Source: Verrucomicrobiota bacterium (GTDB lineage: Bacteria > Verrucomicrobiota > Verrucomicrobiia > Opitutales > UBA953). From it: DNA of 64,000 nucleotides. Below are positions 28,288 to 36,315 of this stretch, piece after piece (position 1 is the first letter of the stretch; every line of letters starts with the position of its first letter). Where the stretch lies: positions 167,278-231,277 of the forward strand of contig SUVQ01000002.1 in NCBI GenBank assembly GCA_015061905.1, given 5' to 3'. A model generated the notes under the pieces. That model was given only the letters and a program-made list of their open reading frames with translations, made no database searches and had not been told where the DNA came from. Position numbers and translations under genes: made by a program.

Positions 28288-29655
28288 TTACGCACCTGCC
28301 TGCGTTACGGAAATCGTTTTCTTAAGCGTCGAATCGCCCTCGTATCCGATTACGTCAGAGTAAACCTCAATCGTGCCCGTGCGCGGAGATCCGGTCGCAT
28401 TCTCCGTAAAGTCGATTTTGATGTCCTGCGTTCCCGTCCCTGAAATAACCGTCGGTTTAATCCATGTATCGGAAACGACGATACGCCAGTTCTGAGTAGT
28501 GATACGCTTTGCATTCGTTGCAACCGTAATCGTCGCGGATGTTGCAGACTTCGCAGGAGCAAGAGACGTCGTGGAAGAACCGTCGCTTTTGACATCGAGC
28601 GTCGGGACAAGCGTCGGAATCTTAATGATCATAACACCGTTGTCGGACGTGCGAACGTATCCGAGCGTTTCTTTGCGCCACGTGCGAACTTGATTATAGG
28701 CCGCTCCGTCTTCCATGAAATCAACGACCAATCCGCCCCATGTGCATTTCGAAACTGCAAGCGGGTTGAACAAAACCATCATAGATTCGTCCAAGCCAAA
28801 CAGCGTAGAGCCGTCTTGAGCCACAATGTCTTCGAGCATAAACGGCGTGATGCCGCCCTCAAACGGACGAATCGTATCAAGCTTGGAAATATCCGAACCC
28901 GGAATGTAATCGTTGTTTTTGAGAATCTTCTTGTGCGCGTCATAGAACGCAACGTGCGCCATCGGAGACATCGCAAGAATCTTCTTCGTCCCGTTCATGT
29001 TCTTCGTGAGCGCATTGAGCGTCGCAATTTCACGGAACGAAATCGTATCCGGAGCCTCGCTTCCGCACGCTGCCGTAAAGTATCGCGATTCCGGAAGAGA
29101 AACGAGCATGGTGGAAAGATCGGATTCTTCATTGCGTGTCGCACGAAGAACCTGCTTCGCCGTAAGTGCTTTAAGCCAAGCAACATTCTTTGCGGTAAGA
29201 ACGTTAATCGCCATTTTTTCGTGCTTGTCTCCGCGAAGATTGAACGAGTTTTGAAGCTCTTGAAGATCGTTAAACCATGCGTGATCAATGAACACTTCCG
29301 GTTTTACGACTGACGCTTCGTATTTCGTATCAACGTAGTGGCGTCCCTCTACCATGCGGTCTTGTGCTTCACTCGTGAAGCCCGAACGCTGATAGTCCAA
29401 AATTTTCGCATTAAAATCCGCCTGCGGAACCGGCGTGATTTTATCCGGAAGCATCCAAGACCGATTGATGACGGTGCGGACCGGAGAAACGTTCCCGCGA
29501 GAATCCTTGCCGTAATCACCGCTCACCGGCGTAGCACGCGAAAGCGAATCGTAGAGTTTACCCTTAAACGAGCCGTCCAAACGCTCGTGAATATCAACGA
29601 CGCCCTCTTTTAAGCCAAGGAGTTTGGAGCGATCGTCTGTAATAATAGTCGGCAT
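28288..29655 (-). CDS. Major capsid protein with C-terminal BACON domain
   Basis: A 455-residue protein beginning MPTIITDDRSKLLGLKEGV. Residues 1-360 match a HK97-fold/P22-like podovirus coat in size and feel (HAWFNDLQELQNSFNLRGDKHEK, KILAMSPMAHVAFYDAHKKIL, GLDESMMVLFNPLAV, RTWRKETLGYVRTSDNGVM). Residues about 365-455 are a separate Thr/Ser-rich beta domain ending IDFTENATGSPRTGTIEVY then KTISVTQAGA, the BACON pattern (N..G..RTG.I.V ... I.V.Q). I chose ATG 29655 because an AGAAAGGG site lies upstream; an in-frame extension to 29796 looks non-coding. A strong terminator follows. Confidence 0.83.
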   Translation of the reverse strand: MPTIITDDRSKLLGLKEGVVDIHERLDGSFKGKLYDSLSRATPVSGDYGKDSRGNVSPVRTVINRSWMLPDKITPVPQADFNAKILDYQRSGFTSEAQDRMVEGRHYVDTKYEASVVKPEVFIDHAWFNDLQELQNSFNLRGDKHEKMAINVLTAKNVAWLKALTAKQVLRATRNEESDLSTMLVSLPESRYFTAACGSEAPDTISFREIATLNALTKNMNGTKKILAMSPMAHVAFYDAHKKILKNNDYIPGSDISKLDTIRPFEGGITPFMLEDIVAQDGSTLFGLDESMMVLFNPLAVSKCTWGGLVVDFMEDGAAYNQVRTWRKETLGYVRTSDNGVMIIKIPTLVPTLDVKSDGSSTTSLAPAKSATSATITVATNAKRITTQNWRIVVSDTWIKPTVISGTGTQDIKIDFTENATGSPRTGTIEVYSDVIGYEGDSTLKKTISVTQAGA

Positions 29656-29953
29656 GATATGTTTTACCCTTTCTGTGTGGAGATTTGTGGTTTGTAGGTC
29701 TTGACCCGAGAAAACCGCCTTGTCTGCACTCGCAGGGGCTAAAAACATCCGCTCAAAACAAGGAATAAGGGCGTTCCCGCTTATCTCTTCCGACACGTTC
29801 GAGCCTCCGTTTCCCGCGTCGGCTCATAATTTCGTCCAACTTTACCCGCAATCCAATCCGGCAACCTTAGTCCGCTCTTAGTTTTTCCGCATTGACGTTT
29901 AAAACACGAAAGACAATCATCTCTGCGTAGATTCAAAAGAACAGGAGAAGGAA
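29656..29953. other. Divergent intergenic region between capsid gene and moron
   Basis: About 300 bp without a convincing gene. It carries the capsid leader on the minus strand and the moron promoter (29892-29920) on the plus strand. The part around 29760-29870 has an in-frame continuation of the capsid reading frame without family-like sequence, and one GTTCCCG word. Confidence 0.5.
29892..29920 (+). promoter_or_regulatory. Candidate sigma70-type promoter of the moron
   Basis: TTGACG (29892-29897), a 17-bp spacer, then AATCAT (29915-29920, four of six matches to TATAAT). It lies 33 bp before the start of a rightward gene pair that opposes the surrounding late operon, where an independent promoter is expected. 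An AGGAGAAGG ribosome site follows at about 29943. Confidence 0.5.
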
Positions 29954-30166
29954 ATGAGCACCGCATCAAAAAAACAGGTAAAACGAAGAAACATCTTTGT
30001 CGGAACAAAAGGAATTTCCTATCCGGAAACCCCGGAAGTTGCGCACACTCTACGCGTTATGCAAAGAACGATGAAGTCCATTGAGGGTCGCTCTTTTGAA
30101 GAAAAAATGGCTTTCATTAACAACATCTCCATTACCCCCTCGCGCTCAAAAACGATTGTGTTATGA
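29954..30166 (+). CDS. Small basic protein, partner of the ART-like moron gene
   Basis: A 70-residue protein (MSTASKKQVKRRNIFVGTKG...) with a basic N-terminus and a helical C-terminus, VMQRTMKSIEGRSFEEKMAF. An AGGAGAAGG ribosome site lies 5 bp before the ATG. Its stop overlaps the next start by four bases (ATGA), so the two proteins are translationally coupled. The size, charge and order recall an antitoxin or accessory protein placed before its effector, but no known antitoxin fold is recognisable. It is transcribed against the flanking late genes. Confidence 0.75.
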   Translation: MSTASKKQVKRRNIFVGTKGISYPETPEVAHTLRVMQRTMKSIEGRSFEEKMAFINNISITPSRSKTIVL

Positions 30167-30747
30167 ACACTCCGTTCCCGTTCATCGGATATCACGGTTG
30201 CGACCGAAAAACCGCACAAAAAATTCTCATCAATCACGAAGCACTACATGAGTCCGATGCCGAAAGCGAATGGCTCGGAACAGGAGTTTATTTTTGGAAT
30301 AACGATCCTCAACGCGCACTCGAATGGGCAAAACACAAAGAGGTCGAGACACCCTATGTTATCGGCGCAATTATTCAGCCGCAGAAATTGCTTGATTTCT
30401 CCACACGTGAAGCAGAAAGCCTTGTAAAGTGTGCCTACGATTGGCTTTACGACGAATACCAAAATAGCAACGAAAAGCTACCTAAAAACCAAAAATTCGG
30501 ACAGGGAGATCTTTTTTATAAAAACCGAAAACTCGACTGCCTCGTGATGAATACGCTACACGCGAATTCCTTACAAGAACACGACGTTTTTTCCGCGCCA
30601 TTTCTCGAGGGAGATCCCATTTATGAAACCGGATTCTTTCTGAGAGAAACACACGTCCAAATTTGCGTAAAAAATCTTAATGCTATTGTCGGATATTTTC
30701 ACCCGTCGGAGAAACACAGCCTAAACTTGCCACCTCTTGTTGACTAA
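30163..30747 (+). CDS. ADP-ribosyltransferase-like moron protein
   Basis: A 194-residue protein with YHGCDRKTAQKIL near the start, then EWLGTGVYFWNNDPQRALEWAK and PYVIGAIIQPQKLLDFST. The spacing of Y-H-G, G-x-G-x-Y-F and A-x-x-W-A resembles the first strand and second motif of the ART/PARP superfamily, including DUF3990-like families; a catalytic acidic residue near the C-terminus is not certain (candidates lie in FFLRETHVQI). It follows the 70-residue partner with an ATGA overlap and is closed by a strong terminator. This autonomous cassette could confer phage defence or superinfection exclusion, or be a toxin with its partner as antitoxin. Function is inferred. Confidence 0.7.
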   Translation: MNTPFPFIGYHGCDRKTAQKILINHEALHESDAESEWLGTGVYFWNNDPQRALEWAKHKEVETPYVIGAIIQPQKLLDFSTREAESLVKCAYDWLYDEYQNSNEKLPKNQKFGQGDLFYKNRKLDCLVMNTLHANSLQEHDVFSAPFLEGDPIYETGFFLRETHVQICVKNLNAIVGYFHPSEKHSLNLPPLVD

Positions 30748-30758
30748 TATTCAAACCG

Positions 30759-30792
30759 CTAAAAAACCGCTCATCGTTGGGCGGTTTTTTAG
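30759..30792. terminator. Bidirectional terminator between moron and BACON gene
   Basis: A perfect 12-bp stem CTAAAAAACCGC/GCGGTTTTTTAG with a 10-nt loop. It gives a T-tract in both directions, and lies between the ends of the rightward moron (30747) and the leftward BACON gene (30795). Confidence 0.9.
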
Positions 30793-30794
30793 AC

Positions 30795-32012
30795 TCAAAG
30801 AATGTCTGTGTGGTCGGAACTCGGCTCACGAACTTTCGCTCCACCGATAATCTCCATTCCCATAGCGAAACTCTCGCACGGAACGCTTCCGTAAAACACG
30901 CCCCCTGCGCACAAATGTGATTCAAGCGGATTGTTGGAAGGAGGGTCGGTAATTCCGGGATCGCCGTCCGCCGTTTGTGTGATACTCGCCGTCGTGCCGC
31001 AAGTAGGGCATGTGTAAACGACAACGGTTCGGTCTACCCCTGTTGTGTTGGCGGGAACGTTTACAACGACGGCTATTGTGCGTGTTGCAATTGTTGCGTT
31101 TGCCGTGTCCTCAATGTCTTTCATCGAACCTTGAATGTCCATCACCGCCCCGGTTTTCGTGTTTATCCAATGCTCGCAAACGACAAGTATCGGAATAGCC
31201 TTGGTATCTTCCGTTATTTCCACGACCACGTTCCCACCCTCATTCGACAACGGATTCGGCGTCGCGGTGATTGAGCGACAACACAGGTGTTCGTGGCGAA
31301 CCCCACGAGGCACTGTGTAGGTGTAGGCAAGTTTCCAAGCACCCTTGTCGTCCTCTGCTTCCTGTGTCGCCGTAATTACCAAGCCACACGGAGGTGTATG
31401 CGCGCATTGATACATCGTGTGCGTAAGCGGCGCACCTGTTGTGTTGGCGGGAACGGTCAGCGAAACATTCACACCGTTCTCTTTTTGCAACTTCGCTTCG
31501 CTTGGGCGCGGTTGTTCGTCGCCCTCTATTCGCACTTCTATTTCTTCCGTGACTGCATGTTTGTAAGTGTTCCTCTTGCGGTAAACGGGTGTGCGCAAAG
31601 TATAGGGAATATAACGCGCAGTTCGTGTTCCGCCCCGCGCCGGGAACACAGTTGGTTGACTTACCTCTTCACAGTGATCGTGTTCTTCGTTGTAGCGGAC
31701 AATCGAATCTTCGCTCTTAACAAGCACCCAATCGTCGCCGGGAATTTCCGTTCCCGCTGCCCAACGCCCGCTCGCGCCCGGTCCACCCAAAGAATTAACA
31801 ACAACGAATGTTGCCGTGTAAACCCCTGTCGGACCGTTATATACTCCTGTCGCTTCACCGTACGTATAGCCCGTCCAACGACCGTTCGCGTCGTAGTTGT
31901 TGTGTCCCGCCGCCGTCAGCCTCCAAGAGCCGATAGTCAGCGTAGCGGAATCGTCCACATTCCAAATGCGGACGGTTGTGCCTGTTTCAATGTAAATCGT
32001 CCTGCTCGCCAC
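30795..32012 (-). CDS. BACON-repeat structural protein
   Basis: A 405-residue secreted-looking beta protein without signal peptide, starting at GTG 32012, 3 bp after the tail-fibre stop. Two BACON-like repeats are visible: VSLTVPANTTGAPLTHTMY, closing with LVITATQEAED, and AVVVNVPANTTGVDRTVVVY, closing with ASITQTADGD. Cys pairs (CAHTPPCG, CPTCG) occur inside the repeats. The N-terminal 110 residues are a separate Gly/Tyr-rich beta domain. BACON domains in crAss-like phages and gut bacteria are thought to bind glycans or mucin. Position between fibre and capsid genes suggests a fibre accessory or capsid decoration protein. Confidence 0.72.
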   Translation of the reverse strand: MASRTIYIETGTTVRIWNVDDSATLTIGSWRLTAAGHNNYDANGRWTGYTYGEATGVYNGPTGVYTATFVVVNSLGGPGASGRWAAGTEIPGDDWVLVKSEDSIVRYNEEHDHCEEVSQPTVFPARGGTRTARYIPYTLRTPVYRKRNTYKHAVTEEIEVRIEGDEQPRPSEAKLQKENGVNVSLTVPANTTGAPLTHTMYQCAHTPPCGLVITATQEAEDDKGAWKLAYTYTVPRGVRHEHLCCRSITATPNPLSNEGGNVVVEITEDTKAIPILVVCEHWINTKTGAVMDIQGSMKDIEDTANATIATRTIAVVVNVPANTTGVDRTVVVYTCPTCGTTASITQTADGDPGITDPPSNNPLESHLCAGGVFYGSVPCESFAMGMEIIGGAKVREPSSDHTDIL

Positions 32013-32015
32013 GGA

Positions 32016-34286
32016 TTAGCCCTCCGAACGTGTTGCCTCCAATGCCGCCACGCGTGCTCCAAGCGCGTCGTAGTCCGACTTTGAAACAAATTTGTCCGCG
32101 AGTAAGTCGACCGCATCGTAGGCGATGTCGAGCGCGGGAGTGTAGGACTGTCGATTCGCCGCTACCAAATCCTGCCCCGGCAAAATTGCCCCCGACACAT
32201 GAGAAGAAACTTTCACACCCCATGCGTCTGTTGCCGTCGCGATATTCGTAGCCGCACCCGTTTGAACAATGGCGACTTGCTCGGACGAAGGGATTGCTCC
32301 GCGTCCGTCTTTGTTTACCATCTGCCACGTCATTGCTTCCCCCGAGCCGTAGTCGCTTTGTCGAATTGTGTTTGTCGACTCAAATGCCACTCGCCATTCT
32401 CCGGTTTCGGCATCGTAGCGAAGAACGCGCAAGAAGCGTTGCATGTCCGCAAGAGTGTTTCCGCCGCTTCCGCGCTTGTAAGCTGTGATTGCTGTCGGGG
32501 AGATATTGCATTCGCCGGAGACGCGCAAAAGCTCGCCGAGCATTCCGAAAAAACCGCGAACGTCCGCATCGCCTGTTATTTCCGGGCAAAGCACCTTTGC
32601 GGGAACGCCGACGTAGGCTTCGCGTAAAACAGGATTCGTGAACGCCTCTGTCTTAAATTCGCTAAGCTCCTTGCGGCGAATAACTTTGTTTTGTTCGTCA
32701 TTCGCACCTCCTGCCACCGTGAATACAAATTCTTCATATTGCCCGTCGGTTGAGCCATAGGCGCGAATCTTGTTCCAAAGCATGGCCAAGAGATAGCGCG
32801 TCCAGTTGGCTCGCGACGACTGGCTTCCCGCTACGCGAAAACCGCCACGGTCTCCATCTCCGATTGCAAATACCGTTTTCCCGAAAATCCCGGACATATC
32901 ATCGGAATTATTTGCGGGCAGATAAGGGACAAGCCCTGCCTCGGCTTCTTGCGCACGCTGAGTTTCGGCGTTGATTGCATTGGCAACTGTCTGCAACTGC
33001 GCGCCGACGTCTTCGCTTGTGCTTTCTTTAAATTCGCGCAACGCGTCTTCTATCTCCGTTTGCGTCGGACGTTCAGAGAAACCCTCGGTCATATCCGCAC
33101 GCACGTCGCGAATTTCGTTCGAGAGTTGTTCGGTTATCAGTTGCTGAAAAGCTTCTTGGTTTTCGGGGATTTGACCGACACCTTTTTCAAGCCATTCAAG
33201 GACGAGTTTGCCGACATCTACCGTGCCTCGAACAAAATAGATTACGTCGGATTCAAGCGTTCCCTCTGCTTTGCGTTGCTCGTATTTCTCACGAGTAAGC
33301 ACCTCATAGCGGTAGCTCTTAATTTCATCAATAATTTTTTGCCCCTCAAGTGCAATCAACGCACGCAGTTCTTCAAATTTTACAGAAAGCTCCAACGAAA
33401 ATTCTCTTTTTAATGCGGTTGAATGCTCTTTCAACGATTCAAAATTCTGCTGTGCTTCCGCGATCTTTTCCGCAATCGATTTTTCCCCACGAATCAAAGA
33501 CTCGTGCAATGCCTTAACGCTCGATGAAAAAACTGATGAAAATTCTTCTTTCAACGCTACACTTTGTTCGCGTGCGCTCGCGACTTCCGCTTTAATTTGA
33601 GCCAAAGCTTTACGTTGCAATTCAGCTGTCGCATTTTCCGCATTAGAGACGATACGAAGAATTTCCGCTTGAGCAGACTTCACCATTTTATCTGCTTCCG
33701 AGAAAACATCGTCTGCAAGTTGTTGCATTTTTTGCAACAACTTCTCCGCACTACGAGACGATGCTTCTGCCGACAAAGCAAGGTGTGCGGTTTCACCTTT
33801 TGCCGTTTCTGCTCGTTGTGCCGCCGCTTGAGCTTTTTCGACCCATTCATTCAAAACCTCAACAACAGGCAAATCATCTACACGAGGCTGACCATCCGCA
33901 TCAAAAACGATTGTTTTCCCAGCTCGAACCTTTGCCGGATAAGAATGAATTTTACGCAACCACTTGTCCGGAAAGCGCAAAACCGATTTCATCTCGGCAC
34001 GCAATTCCTCAATTGCACGTAGCAGAGAGCGTGCCTCCGAAAGCACGGGAGACTGACACCCGATAACGCCATGAAGCTCTACCCCCTCCGTTCCGAGAAA
34101 GCGATACGTTCGTTCCGTAAGAGAAACGACTTCGCCCGTTGCCAAAAGTTGCCCCAGTGTTCCGTCAAAAACTCCGCCCGTGGAAATTACAAAAAACACT
34201 AAAACATCATCAGTGTTTTTAAAATCGAAAGGGAGCGATACCTCAAACGTCCCTTTTCCGGCAAAAACATGTTTCTCGAAACTCAT
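32016..34286 (-). CDS. Tail fibre protein
   Basis: A 756-residue fibre. Residues 1-90 form an N-terminal virion-attachment domain resembling T7-type fibres (VFAGKGTFEVSLPFDFKNTDDVLVFF). Residues about 150-320 are a long coiled coil with Ala/Glu/Lys heptads (KAQAAAQRAETAKGETAHLAL, EILRIVSNAENATAELQRKAL). A second coiled part runs to about 470, followed by a globular receptor-binding region (about 480-740) and a short C-terminal coil, YDALGARVAALEATR. The ATG follows directly on a terminator-like hairpin, so fibre expression may be reduced or separately driven. Confidence 0.82.
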   Translation of the reverse strand: MSFEKHVFAGKGTFEVSLPFDFKNTDDVLVFFVISTGGVFDGTLGQLLATGEVVSLTERTYRFLGTEGVELHGVIGCQSPVLSEARSLLRAIEELRAEMKSVLRFPDKWLRKIHSYPAKVRAGKTIVFDADGQPRVDDLPVVEVLNEWVEKAQAAAQRAETAKGETAHLALSAEASSRSAEKLLQKMQQLADDVFSEADKMVKSAQAEILRIVSNAENATAELQRKALAQIKAEVASAREQSVALKEEFSSVFSSSVKALHESLIRGEKSIAEKIAEAQQNFESLKEHSTALKREFSLELSVKFEELRALIALEGQKIIDEIKSYRYEVLTREKYEQRKAEGTLESDVIYFVRGTVDVGKLVLEWLEKGVGQIPENQEAFQQLITEQLSNEIRDVRADMTEGFSERPTQTEIEDALREFKESTSEDVGAQLQTVANAINAETQRAQEAEAGLVPYLPANNSDDMSGIFGKTVFAIGDGDRGGFRVAGSQSSRANWTRYLLAMLWNKIRAYGSTDGQYEEFVFTVAGGANDEQNKVIRRKELSEFKTEAFTNPVLREAYVGVPAKVLCPEITGDADVRGFFGMLGELLRVSGECNISPTAITAYKRGSGGNTLADMQRFLRVLRYDAETGEWRVAFESTNTIRQSDYGSGEAMTWQMVNKDGRGAIPSSEQVAIVQTGAATNIATATDAWGVKVSSHVSGAILPGQDLVAANRQSYTPALDIAYDAVDLLADKFVSKSDYDALGARVAALEATRSEG

Positions 34287-34315
34287 AAAAAAAGACAGCC
34301 TTTCGACTGTCCTTT
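34287..34315 (-). terminator. Terminator-like hairpin before the tail-fibre gene
   Basis: On the minus strand the stem GACAG/CTGTC, extended by AAA/TTT around a bulged G, is followed by TTTTTTT and then immediately by the fibre ATG. It separates scaffold from fibre. Confidence 0.6.
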
Positions 34316-34351
34316 ATGTTTTAATCCGCGTTCCCGCAAAAGCTCACGCAG

Positions 34352-35377
34352 TTAGTTTATGCTTGGTTTCGGCAAAAGCCCCGCCGCACGCATTTTTGAT
34401 TTCTCAATCATCAAAGCCATATACTGGTCCTGCGCTAAAGCGAAACCGGGGGATTTTTCATCATTGAACGCCGCAGAACTGCGAACTTCACTAATACGTT
34501 TTTCCAAATCCTTGTAAGACATCTGCGTTGCGGGAACATTCGGCGCACGAGATTCCGCCACTTTTTCCGCACATGCAAGGAGCATTCGGCACATATTCAC
34601 ATCGTTTTCCAAGCCATACGCCTGCAATTTTGAAGCAACTTCGGGAAACTTTCCGATAAAATTCCGCACCGCGCTGATATTCGCATCATATTCTGCCCCC
34701 CATTCATGACGCAAATCGCGTTCACAGTCCGCGCATCGACGTGCATTTTCCGCTTCCCACAATTCGGATTCGCGCTCGCGGACAGCAGCAAAAAGCGAAA
34801 TAACCTTGGAGTGTTCGATATCAGAAAATCCGTTCTTGAACATATAAGCACTCATCACATTGAACGCTTCTTCGTCCAAGCCCACAAGCGACTCGGCGTT
34901 ATGCTTCGTCGTATAGTTTTCCGGAGCCTCAATCCCGCCTCGACGCGCCGTAAAATACGCGCTCCACGCTTCCTCTCCGGCATCGGGGGCAGGAGCTTTT
35001 AATCCTTTCTTCCCGGCAAGTGCGACCAAATTCGTATAGCTTTTTAACGCATCGTTCGCGTCCTTAAATTTACGAAGTTCGGCAGAGCCGCGAAGTTCTT
35101 CCGGCAAAGCGTCAACCCAGCTCGTCGTTTGCCCGCCCGCGTTCGAAGAAAAAATGCTATTCTTAGTAGCCGGCGTTCGCTTCGAAGTATTGGTAGAAGA
35201 TTCCTCCGGTGAAGACGAGCTTGCCTCGTGTCCCACCCCGCCAGACTCTTCCGGCAAAGGCTTGCCGTCAGCTCCCGTGCGAACGGAAGCCGTTTTAGAA
35301 GCGTTCCCGTCCGGATTAGCGGGAATAGACTGCATGATGTTGCCGTCATTGGTATCTGTTATGTTGTTTTCTTCCAT
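34352..35377 (-). CDS. Capsid assembly scaffolding protein
   Basis: A 341-residue acidic helical protein with a disordered Ser/Thr/Pro-rich N-terminus (1-80). A signature shared by podovirus scaffolds follows: TSWVDALPEELRGSAELRKF, DALKSYTNLVALAGKKG, PDAGEEAWSAYF, GIEAPENY. The remainder is helical with Cys-containing segments. Scaffolds guide procapsid assembly and leave before packaging. In this phage it is separated from the coat gene by the fibre and BACON genes, which is unusual. Confidence 0.8.
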   Translation of the reverse strand: MEENNITDTNDGNIMQSIPANPDGNASKTASVRTGADGKPLPEESGGVGHEASSSSPEESSTNTSKRTPATKNSIFSSNAGGQTTSWVDALPEELRGSAELRKFKDANDALKSYTNLVALAGKKGLKAPAPDAGEEAWSAYFTARRGGIEAPENYTTKHNAESLVGLDEEAFNVMSAYMFKNGFSDIEHSKVISLFAAVRERESELWEAENARRCADCERDLRHEWGAEYDANISAVRNFIGKFPEVASKLQAYGLENDVNMCRMLLACAEKVAESRAPNVPATQMSYKDLEKRISEVRSSAAFNDEKSPGFALAQDQYMALMIEKSKMRAAGLLPKPSIN

Positions 35378-35382
35378 AAAAA

Positions 35383-35679
35383 TTATTTTTCCAATTTCTC
35401 TTTAAGTAAGGCTTCCACTTGCCCCCAAACCCAACGCCGTGCCATATAAAAATGCTCTTTACGGGCGTCATCAAAAACAGGATACAGATGCGCCCCGCAA
35501 ATCTGCGTGCGCAAAAATTCCAAAAATTCTTTTCCTTCCTGCGATCGAGAAAGTCTTTGTGTTGCCACGACAACACGCCGACGTGATTCGTCCGCTTTCT
35601 TCTTTGCCGCCGCAACCCGCGCTTTCTGCTCCCGCGCTTTTTCTTCCCAATCCTCGTGAATTAATTCTATATCGTTCAT
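35383..35679 (-). CDS. Small conserved-looking phage protein
   Basis: A 98-residue protein starting MNDIELIHEDWEEK, with an N-terminal charged coiled coil and a compact C-terminal part, FLEFLRTQICGAHLYPVF then FYMARRWVWGQVEALL. The C-terminal pattern recalls small Bbp19-like proteins found near podovirus portal and scaffold genes, but I am not sure. The ATG overlaps the preceding stop (TAATG), and 5 bp separate it from the scaffold gene. Confidence 0.72.
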   Translation of the reverse strand: MNDIELIHEDWEEKAREQKARVAAAKKKADESRRRVVVATQRLSRSQEGKEFLEFLRTQICGAHLYPVFDDARKEHFYMARRWVWGQVEALLKEKLEK

Positions 35680-35954
35680 TAAGAAAGTAGCGAATAAAGT
35701 TCTTTTGCTCCGCCCACACCGCCAAGTGCCAACGCGAGGAACGCAGTAATTTTCCAAATCAGAGCCTCAATGTTTTTGAATCGCTCCTTGTGGTCTTCAT
35801 TGTCTTCTTCAAGCTTCCCCACACGGGCTTCAACACCCACCGTTCGTTCTAACATTTTGTCGATTTTCTCGCCTCTTGCGCGACCTTCCTCTCGCAAAAG
35901 ATTTACGTTTTCGTGAAGTCCGCTAAGCTCAACTTTAATTGCGTCTTCGCTCAC
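35679..35954 (-). CDS. XhlA-like protein (possible holin or lysis accessory)
   Basis: A 91-residue protein with an N-terminal coiled coil (LSGLHENVNLLREEGRARGE ... EARVGKLEEDNEDHKERF) and one C-terminal membrane helix, IWKITAFLALALGGVGGAKEL. This is the layout of the haemolysin XhlA family, small membrane proteins associated with phage lysis. It lies in a run of three small genes between portal and scaffold. The call rests on topology, not on clear sequence identity. Confidence 0.65.
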   Translation of the reverse strand: MSEDAIKVELSGLHENVNLLREEGRARGEKIDKMLERTVGVEARVGKLEEDNEDHKERFKNIEALIWKITAFLALALGGVGGAKELYSLLS

Positions 35955-35956
35955 GG

Positions 35957-36292
35957 CTACACACCTCCGTCCGAAGTCTTTTCCGAAGCCGGTGATGCCG
36001 ACGAATCTTTCTTCTGCGTCTTTCGGTTGCGAAAGTAATTGGAACCGAGCTTTACCAATCCTCCCGCTCCACCGAGCCCGACAAGCGTCAAAAGAACCGA
36101 CATCGCATCCAACGCATTAGCTTTTGTTTCGTCTGAAGCGTTTACGATTGCCGCGCTCACTTCCTGCGCCTTTTCCCGAAGCGTTATTTCTTCGCCCGTT
36201 TTTTCGCTTCGAAACGAACAACTCACTGTCAGGACAGCCGAAGCGACCGAGACAATGCACGCAATCAAAACAACCTTGCCAATCTTCTTCAT
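35957..36292 (-). CDS. Small membrane/lipoprotein-like protein, possible lysis protein
   Basis: A 111-residue protein. The N-terminus MKKIGKVVLIACIVSVASAVLTVSC is a signal sequence, and the Cys at about 25 might be lipidated although the lipobox is imperfect. A second hydrophobic Gly/Leu segment, MSVLLTLVGLGGAGGLVKLG, lies at about 65-85, followed by a basic-acidic tail. Two hydrophobic segments and the XhlA-like neighbour suggest a holin or spanin role. It ends in TAG. Function is inferred from topology and context. Confidence 0.6.
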   Translation of the reverse strand: MKKIGKVVLIACIVSVASAVLTVSCSFRSEKTGEEITLREKAQEVSAAIVNASDETKANALDAMSVLLTLVGLGGAGGLVKLGSNYFRNRKTQKKDSSASPASEKTSDGGV

Positions 36293-36315
36293 AATTTTTG
36301 CCTTTCATTAAAAAA

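Noticed and set aside
29656..29796. N-terminal extension of the capsid protein to 29796
   Set aside because: The extension has no structure-like pattern, while ATG 29655 has a ribosome site and the expected coat start.
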